A stretch of DNA of 64,000 bases from Pholiota molesta (taxonomy: Eukaryota; Basidiomycota; Agaricomycetes; Agaricales; Strophariaceae): NCBI GenBank assembly GCA_014925825.1, contig JACGCK010000161.1:1-64000 (forward strand). Direction: 5' to 3'. The notes below the pieces were generated by a model. The model made no database searches and was not told where the DNA came from. It saw nothing but the letters and a program-made list of their open reading frames with translations. The position numbers were made by a program, and so were the translations under genes. Below are positions 1-14,101 of this stretch, one piece after another (the first letter of the stretch is position 1; every line of letters starts with the position of its first letter).

Positions 1-3000
1 TGCGTAGTAGCACAACAAGTAGTTTTTTGTTAGCCAAAAGACAAAATTTCCATCAAATTTCAAAGAGGTTGTTAAATATTGACTCTAGCATATTAGACAA
101 ACTGGCAAAACGTATGGCTGCTGGTGAAAGAGTGATTGCAGAAACTGAGCAAGAGAAACTATGCTTTAGTATAATGCAAGATCTAGATCATGTAGGAGGG
201 CATATTCAAGGTTCTCTTACTAGCAAAAAATATATGCGCAATGAAATATGGTCTTTAGTGGCATTTAAAGGTGCTCCTTCATGGTTTATTACATTTGCAC
301 CAGCTGATAATCGTCATCCCATCTGTTTGTATTATGCAGATACAGATACGTATTTTAAGCCAGAATTACGGTCTTCAAATGAAAGGGACTTACTTGTATT
401 GAAAAATCCTGTTGCTGCAGCACGTTTCTTTCATTTCATGGTTGAAATGGTAATTAAGCATGTCTTAGGTGTTGGTTCAGATCATCCAGGATTATATGGG
501 GATACATCAGCTTATTATGGTACAGTAGAGCAGCAAGGGCGTCTCACATTACATATGCATATGATGTTATGGATAAAAGGTGCACTTACTCCCCAGCAAA
601 TAAGAGACAGGATTATGTCATCAGATTCTGAATTTCAGAAATCATTAATACAATATTTAGAATCTGTACATATGGGTGAATTTATAACAGGCCCTATGGA
701 TGAAATTAAATCAAAGGTACCTATTCAAAAAGAAGGCAAAAAAGGTATACATGCAATAAAAACTTCCGAACAAACAAAGAACATTCCTCTAACTTATAAG
801 GATCCTACACAGACACTTCCTACTCCGCCACCATCAATGTGTAACATCCATGAAAGCCTATTACAGATTGTAAGACATGTTATGATTTTCAAGAATGGTG
901 GAATAAGTATCAAGATACAGTGGATGATTTGTTATTACGATCAATATCCATACTTGTAGAATGGCTTCTGGAAAAAATAAGACACCTACTCAAGATAATG
1001 TTGAGGATAATAATAAAACTTTAAATTTAGAGAAAAATACTTCACCAGAATCTACTCGGAGTAATGTGAAAGGCTGTCTCAACAAAGATGGTGTATGCAT
1101 GGCTCGCTTTCCAAGAGATGTTTATCCCTCAACAATAGTTGATAAGAATGATGGCCATATTTTTATGAAGAAATTAGAGCCTATGATGAATACATTTACA
1201 CCATGTCTGACATATCTATTACGTTCCAACTCTGATGTTTCTAGTTTATTATCAGGTACCTCAATTAAAGCAATTATTTCTTATGTTACTGATTATATTA
1301 CTAAACCAAGTCTTAAAACACACCAGATATTTTCTTCTACATATGACGTATATGATAAAAATTCGGAACTATTGGGAGGAACTGTAAAGGAACATGATGC
1401 TGCACGTAAACTCATACTGAAAATAGTCAATGCTCTTACGTCAAAAATGGAAATCGGAAGTCCCATGGCCTGCATGTATTTACTTGAGAATCCCGATCAT
1501 TATACTAGTCATGAATTTGTTACATTTTGGTGGAAAAGTTATGTATCAGAAGTGGCTAGATATTGGGATGACAAATACCAATCAGTTAAAGTAGAGTCAA
1601 ATATAGACCAAAAACTGGAAAGTTTTGATGTACTTGATGATGTAGATGATGATAAAATAACAGATAAAGTTATATTAGGACGAGAAGATGGAAATTATGT
1701 TGGTAAATCAAATATTGATGACTATAAGTATAGACCAGAATGTTATAGTAATCTAAACTTGTATCAATGGATTCAGACTCATCTCAAGAAACGGCGTTCA
1801 AAAAAAAGGATTGAACAGTTTAAAGCATATGTCAATACTATAACAAATACAGATAGTATTAAAAAAGAAGACTGTGAAATAACTGAGCCTCCTAATACAA
1901 AATATCAAGCGTTTCAGTCAAATCATCCTTTGTATTTGACACATGAAGTTGTATGTGATAAAAACCGTTTACATTCTGTTGTACCAAATTTTGTAGGAGG
2001 TACATTGCCACGTCCTGACCTTGGTGATAGAGAAAAGTATTGCATGACGATGCTTACTTTATTCAAACCATGGCATAGTGGATCAGATCTTAAACAAAAT
2101 AATGAAAGCTGGGATGATGCGTTTAATTCATATACCTTTACATCCAAAGACAGAGAATTGATTAATAACTTTAACTTGAAATATGAGTGTCTAGATGCCA
2201 GGGATGATTTTCATGGTGAAATGAATAGAAAAAAACGTGCAGCTGCAAATGATTCTATGTCTGATTCTGAAGATGATACCGATGTTGACGACTATGATAT
2301 TGAAAATTATTACACTGTGAAACCAGAGAAAGTTTTGGACTATGCAATGCCAGGTCGTAAAGCTAAAAATCGTGCAAAGATAATGTTGGAAATTGATGAT
2401 ATTCTAAATAATTCTGGATGGACTAGGCCTTGCTCATCAACTATAGTCTCATCAATAGCAAACAAAGTGTCACCAGAGGAACGTCTGACACCAGCAGGTT
2501 GGAAAGCAATTATTAAAACTCAAAGAGCCTCTATACTAAGTAATAAACAGAAGAGTATACAATCATATGAAGCTGAAACAAAATCACATAAAGATACTCT
2601 AGCACATAATGAGGTCAAAATTGTAGATGCTGAATATTTTAAACATAACTTCAAAGCCAAAAAGAATGAAGCCAATAAAATCCGTGATGATATTATAAAG
2701 GAGTTCAGTTTAAATAATGACCAAACAAGAGCCTTTAAAATTATTGCAAACCATGCTGCATGTATTAAACCACCACAATTAAAAATGTATCTTGGAGGAA
2801 TGGGAGGTACTGGTAAATCCCAAGTCATAAAGGCATTGATTGAAATGTTCCATCGCAAAAATGAATCACATAGATTTATTGTATTAGCTCCTACTGGAAC
2901 AGCTGCTGCCTTGTTAAATGGATCTACATATCACTCAGCATTAGGTATAAGAATGAATGATAATAAAGAAGGTGGAATGAGTAATAATAGATCAGATACA

Positions 3001-5443
3001 ATCTATGAATTGAAATCTAAACTAGCAGGTGTTGACTATATTTTTATAGATGAAGTTTCAATGATAGCCTGTCATGAATTGTATTCAATTAGTGCCAGAT
3101 TAGCAGAGATTTTTAATATACATGGTGAAGCATTTGGAGGAAAAAATATGATTTTTGCTGGTGATTTTGCCCAGTTACCGCCCGTAAAAGGTGCTACCTT
3201 ATACAGTGGAGAGGTCTCATCTATTAATAACCATGCAATGACTCCACGTCAACAAGAAAGTACAATAGGAAAACTGTTATGGCAGCAAGTTACAACTGTT
3301 GTCATCTTAAAAGAAAATATGAGACAACGTTCACAAACACCTGAAGATGCAAAATTGCGGGCAGCACTAGAGAATATGAGATATGGAGCATGTACTTTGG
3401 AGGATATATCATTTTTACGCACACTAAAAGCAGGTAAAACATCTAATTCAATACATATAAATGAAGAGAAATACAGACATGTATCAATAATTACAGCATG
3501 GAATGCACAAAAAGACAGAATTAATGAACAAGGATGTCTTAGATTTGCACAGGATACAAAACAAACGTTAACTGATTTCTATTCAATTGATACAGATAAT
3601 AATCATGAAACAACTAATAGCAAAAAGGGTAGACGTAGTTCAAAATCAAAAAAGAAACCACATAGACCTTTAACTTCCCATTTAAGAGATACTCTTTGGA
3701 ACTCTTCACCATGTACAAGTGATCATATTCCTGGCAAATTATCTCTATGTTTGGGCATGCCTATAATGATTAGACATAATGATGCTACTGAGTTATGTAT
3801 AACAAAAGGACAAGAGGGTTTTGTTGCCGGATGGGATAGTTGTACTGGGCCTCATGGAAAAGAAGTCTTATTAACATTATTTGTAAAGTTAGACAAACCT
3901 CCCAAAGATATTCAAATACCAGGACTACCATTAAATGTAGTACCAATTCCACGTACTTCAACAACTGTTCAATGCTTATTACCAAATGATAGTATTCGTT
4001 CTGTACATCGTGAACAAGTCGTAGTGCTTCCCAACTTTGCTATGACAGACTATAGTTCTCAAGGAAAAACCAGAGACATCAATATTGTTGATCTAGGACA
4101 TTGTTATACAACTCAGTCTTATTATACATGTTTGTCGCGTAGTGCAAATGCAGCAAACACAGTTATTCTCCAAGGATTTTCTTCTGAAAGAATTACATCT
4201 GGAATAGGGGGTTACTTGAGACAAGAATTTAGGGAATTAGAAATGTTGAATGATATTACTAAACTTAAATACATGAATGAATTGCCTGAAAATATATCAG
4301 GATTACTCCGTAATCCATTAATAAGATCATATCAAAAATTCAAAGGCAATGCGTGTCAATCATCTGACTGGCATCCATCAATCAAATGGAATTCCAATGA
4401 AAGCAAAGTAAAATCTCCCACTAATGATGGTACTTGGAATTTGGAATTGAATGAATCAAGTATTTATTCCCATACAATTAACAAGACAAAGAAGAAAAAA
4501 CAAACTAGAAAAGCTGATATGCTAGATAACATAACTCAAAATGATAATAATAAAGATAATCATAAGGAGAAACGATTGCGTACTACTATAACTACAGATG
4601 AAGAGCAACCATTGGGACTACAATGGGATGCCAATAATTTTAGTTGTGGATATGATGCATTATTTACCATTTTATATAATATATGGTATGAAAACCCAGA
4701 TTACTGGACTGTGTCTTTTCAGGAGTATCACGATCTAATGACTATTGTATGTTCCAATTTTACAGACTTGAAAGACAATAAACTTAATAGCTTTGAAATG
4801 GCACGTGATAATATAAGAAGTGTATTGTATAATAAATATCCAGATATCTTTCAACAGGGTGAATACTATATTTTTATTGATCAACTATTTAATAAATTAT
4901 TAGGTACTAAATACTTTGGCTACGTTTGTGAAACATGTAATAACTGTAATGACAGTCATAATCTGCTTAGTAGAAAAATTGATTATAAAATACCTATTCT
5001 TAAAATAGATGATGCCCATACCGGATCACCACGGCGATTGATATCCAATTTCATTGATGGAAAATTGATCATATAACTACCAAAGAATGTCAAAATTGTA
5101 TACATAATAATGAGCAGGGATACTATAGACAAACATGGATTACTGATTATATACCTGATATCATTGTATGTGAAATTTTGGATGATAATAATATTGAAAT
5201 GTAGAAATAATTTTAAATCATAATGGACAACCAAACTATCGGTATCTATGTGGGATAATATATGGTGGAGGAGGACACTTTCAATCAAGAATTATTGATA
5301 AATCAGGTACAGTTTGGTTTCATGATGGTTTACTTAATGAAGGCAAATGTAAGAAAGAAAAAACTATTGATCTTCTATCAGATACCAAATGGCTTAAAGA
5401 TTCAGATGGCAAGCATATGGCATATTGTATATACAGAAAGTAA
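1..5443 (+). pseudogene. Helitron Rep/PIF1-like helicase, frameshifted
   Basis: The reading is open from the left edge. Helitron-like N domain: SKKYMRNEIWSLV, then the HUH metal site as LHMHMMLW (around nt 545-570). Catalytic tyrosine pair: SYVTDYITK (around nt 1278-1302). PIF1 superfamily 1 helicase: Walker A GGMGGTGKS (around 2796-2822), Walker B IDEVSM (around 3046), then AGDFAQLPP, ENMRQ and AWNAQKDR. A C-terminal segment (4608-5443) has SCGYDALFTILYNIW followed by GGGHFQSRI, a Cys-then-His arrangement like a papain-fold peptidase; this is inference. Breaks: frame changes at about 855-868 and 932-935 (a one-base loss between the leucine-rich run and IHTCRMASGK), near 5055 and at 5200-5240. 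The last intact stretch ends at the TAA at 5441-5443. The protein cannot be made as one chain from this copy. Confidence 0.85.
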
Positions 5444-5526
5444 ACTGAATAAATAGTTACAATTTATGTATTGTAGGTCGTATTAGTAGGTCGAGCAATA
5501 TTTATGTAATTGTATTAATAGGCTAT

Positions 5527-5598
5527 GCTTCGGGCAATACAAGTCTTACAAAACTGTTAAGTTTAATTTGTGTAAAGACTCGTATTGCCATGCGAAGC
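5527..5598. repeat. Imperfect inverted repeat near Helitron right end
   Basis: The left arm 5527-5547 (GCTTCGGGCAATACAAGTCTT) pairs with the right arm 5575-5598 (AAGACTCGTATTGCC, then ATG, then CGAAGC), with a 27-nt AT-rich loop. It lies between the end of the helicase reading frame and the SMC3 upstream region. It may be a subterminal structure of the Helitron or a transcription end signal. Only the pairing is seen directly. Confidence 0.5.
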
Positions 5599-5852
5599 AA
5601 TGGCCCGCAACACAAGTAAATTATTTGGAAGATTTGGGCTTTGATTTGGCTCAGAGTCTGTAGGGCTAGTGCCAATTTTTTTTCAAAAAATCTCCGAATG
5701 AACACTTATTAGTACCTGTCATATGTCACTACCAGCTGTGAACACCTTGCCCAGTGAACACTACATGTCATATGTCATATGGTGTGAACACTTGGTCGAA
5801 ATGGTACAGTACCTCCAGGGTTGTGACCCATTACAAATGAGATCACGAGACC

Positions 5853-5880
5853 ATCACGATCGCGGTATGTCACAGTCACG
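5853..5880 (+). promoter_or_regulatory. 28-bp motif upstream of SMC3, shared with BMS1
   Basis: ATCACGATC, two variable bases (GC), then GGTATGTCACAGTCACG, ending 33 bases before the SMC3 start codon. The same 28-mer with only the two central bases changed (AT) lies at 17760-17787, 61 bases before the BMS1 start but in the opposite orientation relative to its gene. Such identity in otherwise unrelated upstream regions suggests a protein-binding site or a small dispersed repeat. The function is inference. Confidence 0.5.
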
Positions 5881-5913
5881 ACGTGTCAACGAGGTTGTTC
5901 TTGGACGGCGACG

Positions 5914-10320
<4,407 letters not shown>

Positions 10321-10553
10321 TAGAAATCTTGATCCGTTTTGTCCTATACTTATTTGCAAAGGCTGTTAGTTTTCTGTATACCTTGCTCCTGTGTATGTGT
10401 ATTATAATGTTGTATTGCTACTTGTCTTCTCTTGTTGCCTTATATGATCATTCAATGATGTACGGTTTGGATGGTGTTACTTGGCTCAACGGTCTGCGGT
10501 TCGCAGGGCTGCGCAATTCACAGGGCGCAGTACCAAATAAATGTGTGTTATTT

Positions 10554-11303
10554 CAAGGGGTACGCGCCGGCAAATTCCGACATATCGGGTAGGGGGGAGG
10601 GGAGGGGTCCAGCAACCTTATTTTTTTTTCTTATGCATACTTATGTAAACTACTTGAGTATCAATTTCTATATTGTAAAACACTTCAATACAACTTAAAC
10701 TTCATCTGTAATGTATTCTGCATAGATAGAAACACACAGGACTCATACAGTACACCAAATTCAAGCCTTCTCCAAGCCTGGTCAGTGGTCACACCAAAGG
10801 TCAATTAAAACTCTGCTTAAAAATGGAATTGACTGACATTTGTTTGCTTTCATTCAGCACAGCACGATGTGGCAGGCGGTGGGTGGCCATCGTCGCGTTG
10901 TACGAAAGCTGCGGGATGATGTGGTGGCAGTGGTGGCTGTCGTTGTTGTCGTCATGCGCAGGCATCGCGGCATGATGTGGCGGCGGTGGTGGTCATTGTC
11001 ATGCACAGGCATCGTGGGTGCGTGACATGGTGGTGGTGGCCAGCGGGAATCGTTAGCATGTATGCATGTATGCGCGCGGGTGTGTGGTAGGAGATGGGGA
11101 TGGTAGGGGGGCTTTCGTACAACACGACGATGGCCACATGCACACTGATGGCATTGTCGCCTACTATATTTGGTATGCCGGGATCATTTCGGCCATCATC
11201 AAATTGCCTTTTTAGGAAGGAAGAGGGGGGTAGGGGGACCCAAAATCTGCTTATTTTTGTAAATCGACATGATATATATTATTTTTTTCTGGCATACCCC
11301 TTG
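10554..11303. mobile_element. Nested 750-bp hAT-like MITE
   Basis: The ends are short terminal inverted repeats: CAAGGGGTACGC at 10554 and, read from the other end, CAAGGGGTATGC at 11303. They are flanked by the 8-bp direct repeat TGTTATTT (10546-10553 and 11304-11311). Removing the insert and one TGTTATTT restores a sequence matching the opposite arm of foldback element A, which has one base difference (TATTATTT) and no insert. An 8-bp duplication with CA-starting TIRs fits hAT elements. The interior has no transposase and contains GTGG-rich simple sequence around 10920-11040, so the element is non-autonomous. Confidence 0.8.
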
Positions 11304-11630
11304 TGTTATTTATTCGGTGCTTATGTAATAGTTTATTTACATCACACTGCAGATATCTGACAACAAAGTATTTGGAAGATATTTGGTACAATTTGATAGA
11401 TAAAAGTGTTCGATTTATCTGCTATATATGAGATGGTTTATCTAATAGAAACTTTGCAAATAAATTGATGCCCTTTATTTGGTGCATATTTACATGTTCA
11501 GCAGGTTGATTATTAAATAACATATTTATATAACACAAACAAATAACATTTGAATAATGAGAGCAATGTTATTTGATAGAAATATCTAGATAAATGAGGA
11601 GACATTATTTGGTAGTTATTTGGTAGCAGA

Positions 11631-12141
11631 TTTGCCATGCCAAAATGGCAAATCCAAAATTTGCCTCGCCAAAGGGGCAAATCCAAAATTTGCCGTGCAC
11701 AAAACGGCAAATCTGGAATTTGCCTCGTCAAAGGGGCAAATTTGAAATTTGCCATGCAAAAAATGGCAAATCTAGAATTTGCCTCATCAAAGGGGCAAAT
11801 TCGAAATTTGCCGCACAAAAAATGGCAAATCTGGAATTTGCTGCACCAAAAACGGCAAATCCGAAATTTGCCGCGCAAAAAACGGCAAATCTGGAATTTG
11901 CCTCAGTGATTTGCCCCTTTGACAAGGCAAATTTTGGATTTGCCATTTTTTGCGCGGCAAATTTCGAATTTGGCCCTTTGACGAGGCAAATTCCAGATTT
12001 GCCGTTTTTTGCATGGCAAATTTCGGATTTGCCGTTTTTGGTGCAGCAAATTTTGGATTTGCCGTTTTTTGCGCGGCAAATTCCAGATTTGCCGTTTTTT
12101 GTGCGGCAAATTTCGGATTTGCCCCTTTGACGAGGCAAATC
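11631..12141. repeat. Array of about 17 palindromic 29-30-bp modules
   Basis: Each module has the form GGCAAAT, 4-6 variable bases, ATTTGCC, then a 9-12-base spacer. Two spacer types recur: TCGTCAAAGG-like and GCGCAAAAAAC-like. Nine modules read in one sense up to about 11907, and about eight read as the reverse complement after it (spacers become CCCCTTTGACGA and GTTTTTTGCGC). Every module can form its own hairpin, and the array as a whole is also palindromic. Module bodies alternate between variants (TCTGG, TCCGA, TTCGA), suggesting expansion by unequal exchange or replication slippage. Confidence 0.85.
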
Positions 12142-12493
12142 TGCTACCAAATAACTACCAAATAATCTCTCCTTATTTATCTAAATATTCCTACCAAATA
12201 AAATTGCTCTCTTTATTCAAATGTTATTTGTTTGTGTCATATACATATGTTGTCAAATAATCAACCTGCTCAATATGTAAATATGCTCCAAATAAAGGGT
12301 GTCAATTTATTGGCAAAGTTTATACCAGATAAACCATCTCATATATAGCAGATAAATTGAACATCTTTATCTATTAAATTGTACCAAGTATCTTCCAAAT
12401 ACTTCATTGTCAGATATCTGCAGTGTGATGTAAATAAACTATTACAAAAGCACCGAATAAATAATACACATTTATTTGGTACTGCATCCTGTG

Positions 12494-13398
12494 ATTGGTC
12501 AACTTCATCGCGAATCCGAAGAACCTTGCTTTATAACAATATTTCCGAGCGCTGTGAAGTTTCAAGTCAAGAAAGAAAATGGCCACTTGTGAACGCATGC
12601 CACCTTGTCAAATAATAATAATCACCAAATGAGTATCAGCCGGACAATATGTCCAATAAGCACTGATTAAATCGTGATGGTTTTGTGGAAGGAGAACAAA
12701 TTTATTGCTAATTTCTCCGAAGCATTCCGCAACTTACAAGATACGTACATCAGATGATAAAAACATCAAGAGTGCAAATCCAAACCTTAGCCTCCTGGAC
12801 AAGAAGTACGAAGTTATCCTGAAATTATCACTACCCTTTATGCAAGCATCGATCTGCGCCTGTACGTTTGTGGCACGCATGACGAACGCGAGGCCACGAT
12901 GCCGACAAGTAACTCGATCTGGCCCATCATCATTAGGAAAAACTGGCAGCAAACCTATCCGCGGAGGACTTTTCTGATATCAGGTTCATAGCATCTCTAA
13001 GGCATTCGCACTTGGGAAGGAGACTTTGAGGGTGACGAGGTTTGTGATGACGACGTGTGAGAAGGAAAGAGGAGGTAGAGGGTCTCCTCCAAATAACTCT
13101 TTGGTTAACGACGAGTTAACACCAAATCTTAACTGACAGCCATATTCTAGGCCATTATCATAGTCGTTGGGAGGTCTCTTGCAAGGGACGCGAGGTATAC
13201 ATAAGGCATAGATTTCATAATTTAAATGTTCTGGCATATAGAGCTTGTTGCAAGGTGTCAGCGTCGAAAAGAAGAAAAATCTTAGGGAAGGCGGACGAAA
13301 TTGGGCTCAAGGGATGAATACGGCGAGGGAAAATAAAATTATTGCATCGCGTACTGTCTATCCCAACGACATAAATCTCTCTAGCCCACGACCACCCT
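12494..13398. other. Intergenic, possible F-box gene remnant on minus strand
   Basis: About 900 bp between foldback element A and ATP17. On the minus strand, 12986-13237 reads as an open segment ending in ITNLVTLKVSFPSANALEML, which has the hydrophobic pattern of the leucine-rich part of Agaricomycete F-box proteins. No start, no F-box and no consistent splice sites were found around it, so it is at most a remnant. Nothing else is recognisable. Confidence 0.35.
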
Positions 13399-13884
13399 CT
13401 AGTGCGCATGATTCTTGTGGTGCTCTGCGTAGTTCGTCAGAAAGGCCTACACGTAAGGTAAGAACAAACGTACTCAAGTGCACTGTCGAAAGAACTTCGT
13501 CAGCAGGTTTCATGGGAGTGTGTATAAGCCAACTCACTGTTGTAGTCAATGGTGTAACCAACGGCGAAGATTCCAAAAATGAGAGCAACGATGGGCTTGC
13601 CCGACGCGTTCTCGCCGTCAAAGTAGCGTCCTTTGATACCGCCGACACGTTTTGTAGCCTCTCCCTTTGGAAGCTTGGAGTAGAAGTTGACGAGAGGGCC
13701 CAATCCTGCGCCAGATCCACCCGACTGTATTGCCAAGTCATTCGTCATGGAGGAAAAAAAGCACAAAATTAGAGAAAAAACCAGAGAAAGTGGGGCTGTA
13801 TAGTGTGCTTACGACGAGTTTAGGAGTGGCAATTTTGGGGGGGACCAAGCCCCCGAGTTGGCGGCGGATGAGGGATGCGTGCAT
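13399..13884 (-). CDS. ATP17: Mitochondrial F1Fo-ATP synthase subunit f
   Basis: A small membrane subunit of the Fo peripheral region, in the inner mitochondrial membrane. Three exons (minus): 13884-13813, 13724-13538, 13424-13399, giving 285 nt and 94 aa, typical for fungal subunit f. It starts MHASLIRRQLGGLVPPKIAT. Exon 2 carries GAGLGPLVNFYSKLPKG and VGGIKGRYFDGENASG, followed by a single transmembrane segment (PIVALIFGIFAVGYTIDY, about residues 67-85). The third exon is only 26 nt and supplies the short basic tail KHHKNHAH. Introns are 88 and 113 nt. The gene lies 217 bp downstream of BMS1 on the same strand. The start ATG has a CACC context. Confidence 0.92.
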
Positions 13885-14101
13885 GGTGGATGTGTTGAAC
13901 AGCGTTCGGAGTGTGTCGGAGACTACAATTGCTTGTTTGGCCTTATTTGGCGAGGAGCATGGCGTGACAGCGTACCTTGGTCACCGGTCACCCGTAATGC
14001 CTGTCACTCTGCCTCTGAAAGTTGGCGAGGCTTACGAATGGGAATAAAATTGTACACAAAAAAGCAGTGTACGGTAGAAGAACGAACGAAATAAGATATA
14101 T

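Larger units (their letters stand above)
1..5616 (+). mobile_element. Decayed Helitron (3' portion; 5' end outside window)
   Basis: The span holds a Rep-helicase coding region in one orientation followed by about 170 bp of AT-rich non-coding DNA with an inverted repeat. It then meets the compact SMC3 upstream region. Rolling-circle Helitrons carry exactly this Rep plus PIF1-type helicase combination, so the class call is firm. The right terminus is not firm. A small hairpin (ATTGC/GCAAT, with GCCAT/ATGGC overlapping it) lies at 5584-5605 and is followed by CAAG at 5613-5616, where a Helitron normally ends in CTRR. A CTAG further downstream, near 5665, is the alternative end. The left end lies before base 1. 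Base composition is clearly AT-richer than the SMC3 gene next to it. Confidence 0.7.
10519..12493. mobile_element. Foldback element A (large inverted repeat with central palindrome array)
   Basis: After removing the nested 750-bp insert, the two halves are reverse complements about a centre near 11885. The ends are CACAGG (10519) and CCTGTG (12488-12493), followed inward by GCAGTACCAAATAAATGTG on both sides. Further pairings: the left TCACACTGCAGATATCTGAC (from 11342) with its complement at about 12410-12429, and GGTAGCAGATTTGCC (11622-11636) with 12134-12148. Arms are about 350-400 bp each and AT-rich. The centre is an array of 29-30-bp modules. No credible protein is encoded; the open frames here are by-products of the repeat. 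A non-autonomous foldback or MITE-like element is the best description. Similarity may run a little beyond the stated ends, so the termini and target duplication are uncertain. Confidence 0.75.

Noticed and set aside
5655..5670. CTAG near 5665 as the definite Helitron 3' terminus
   Set aside because: No hairpin lies at the expected distance upstream; the hairpin at 5584-5605 favours an end near 5616, which lacks a perfect CTRR, so neither was asserted.
11631..12141. CRISPR-like look of regularly spaced repeats at 11.6-12.1 kb
   Set aside because: The units are themselves palindromic, spacers fall into two repeating types instead of being unique, sense reverses at the centre, and the genome is eukaryotic.
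11637..12260. Overlapping open frames on both strands encoding repetitive basic peptides in foldback A
   Set aside because: They arise in several frames from the 29-30-bp repeat and have no start context, splice sites or family resemblance.
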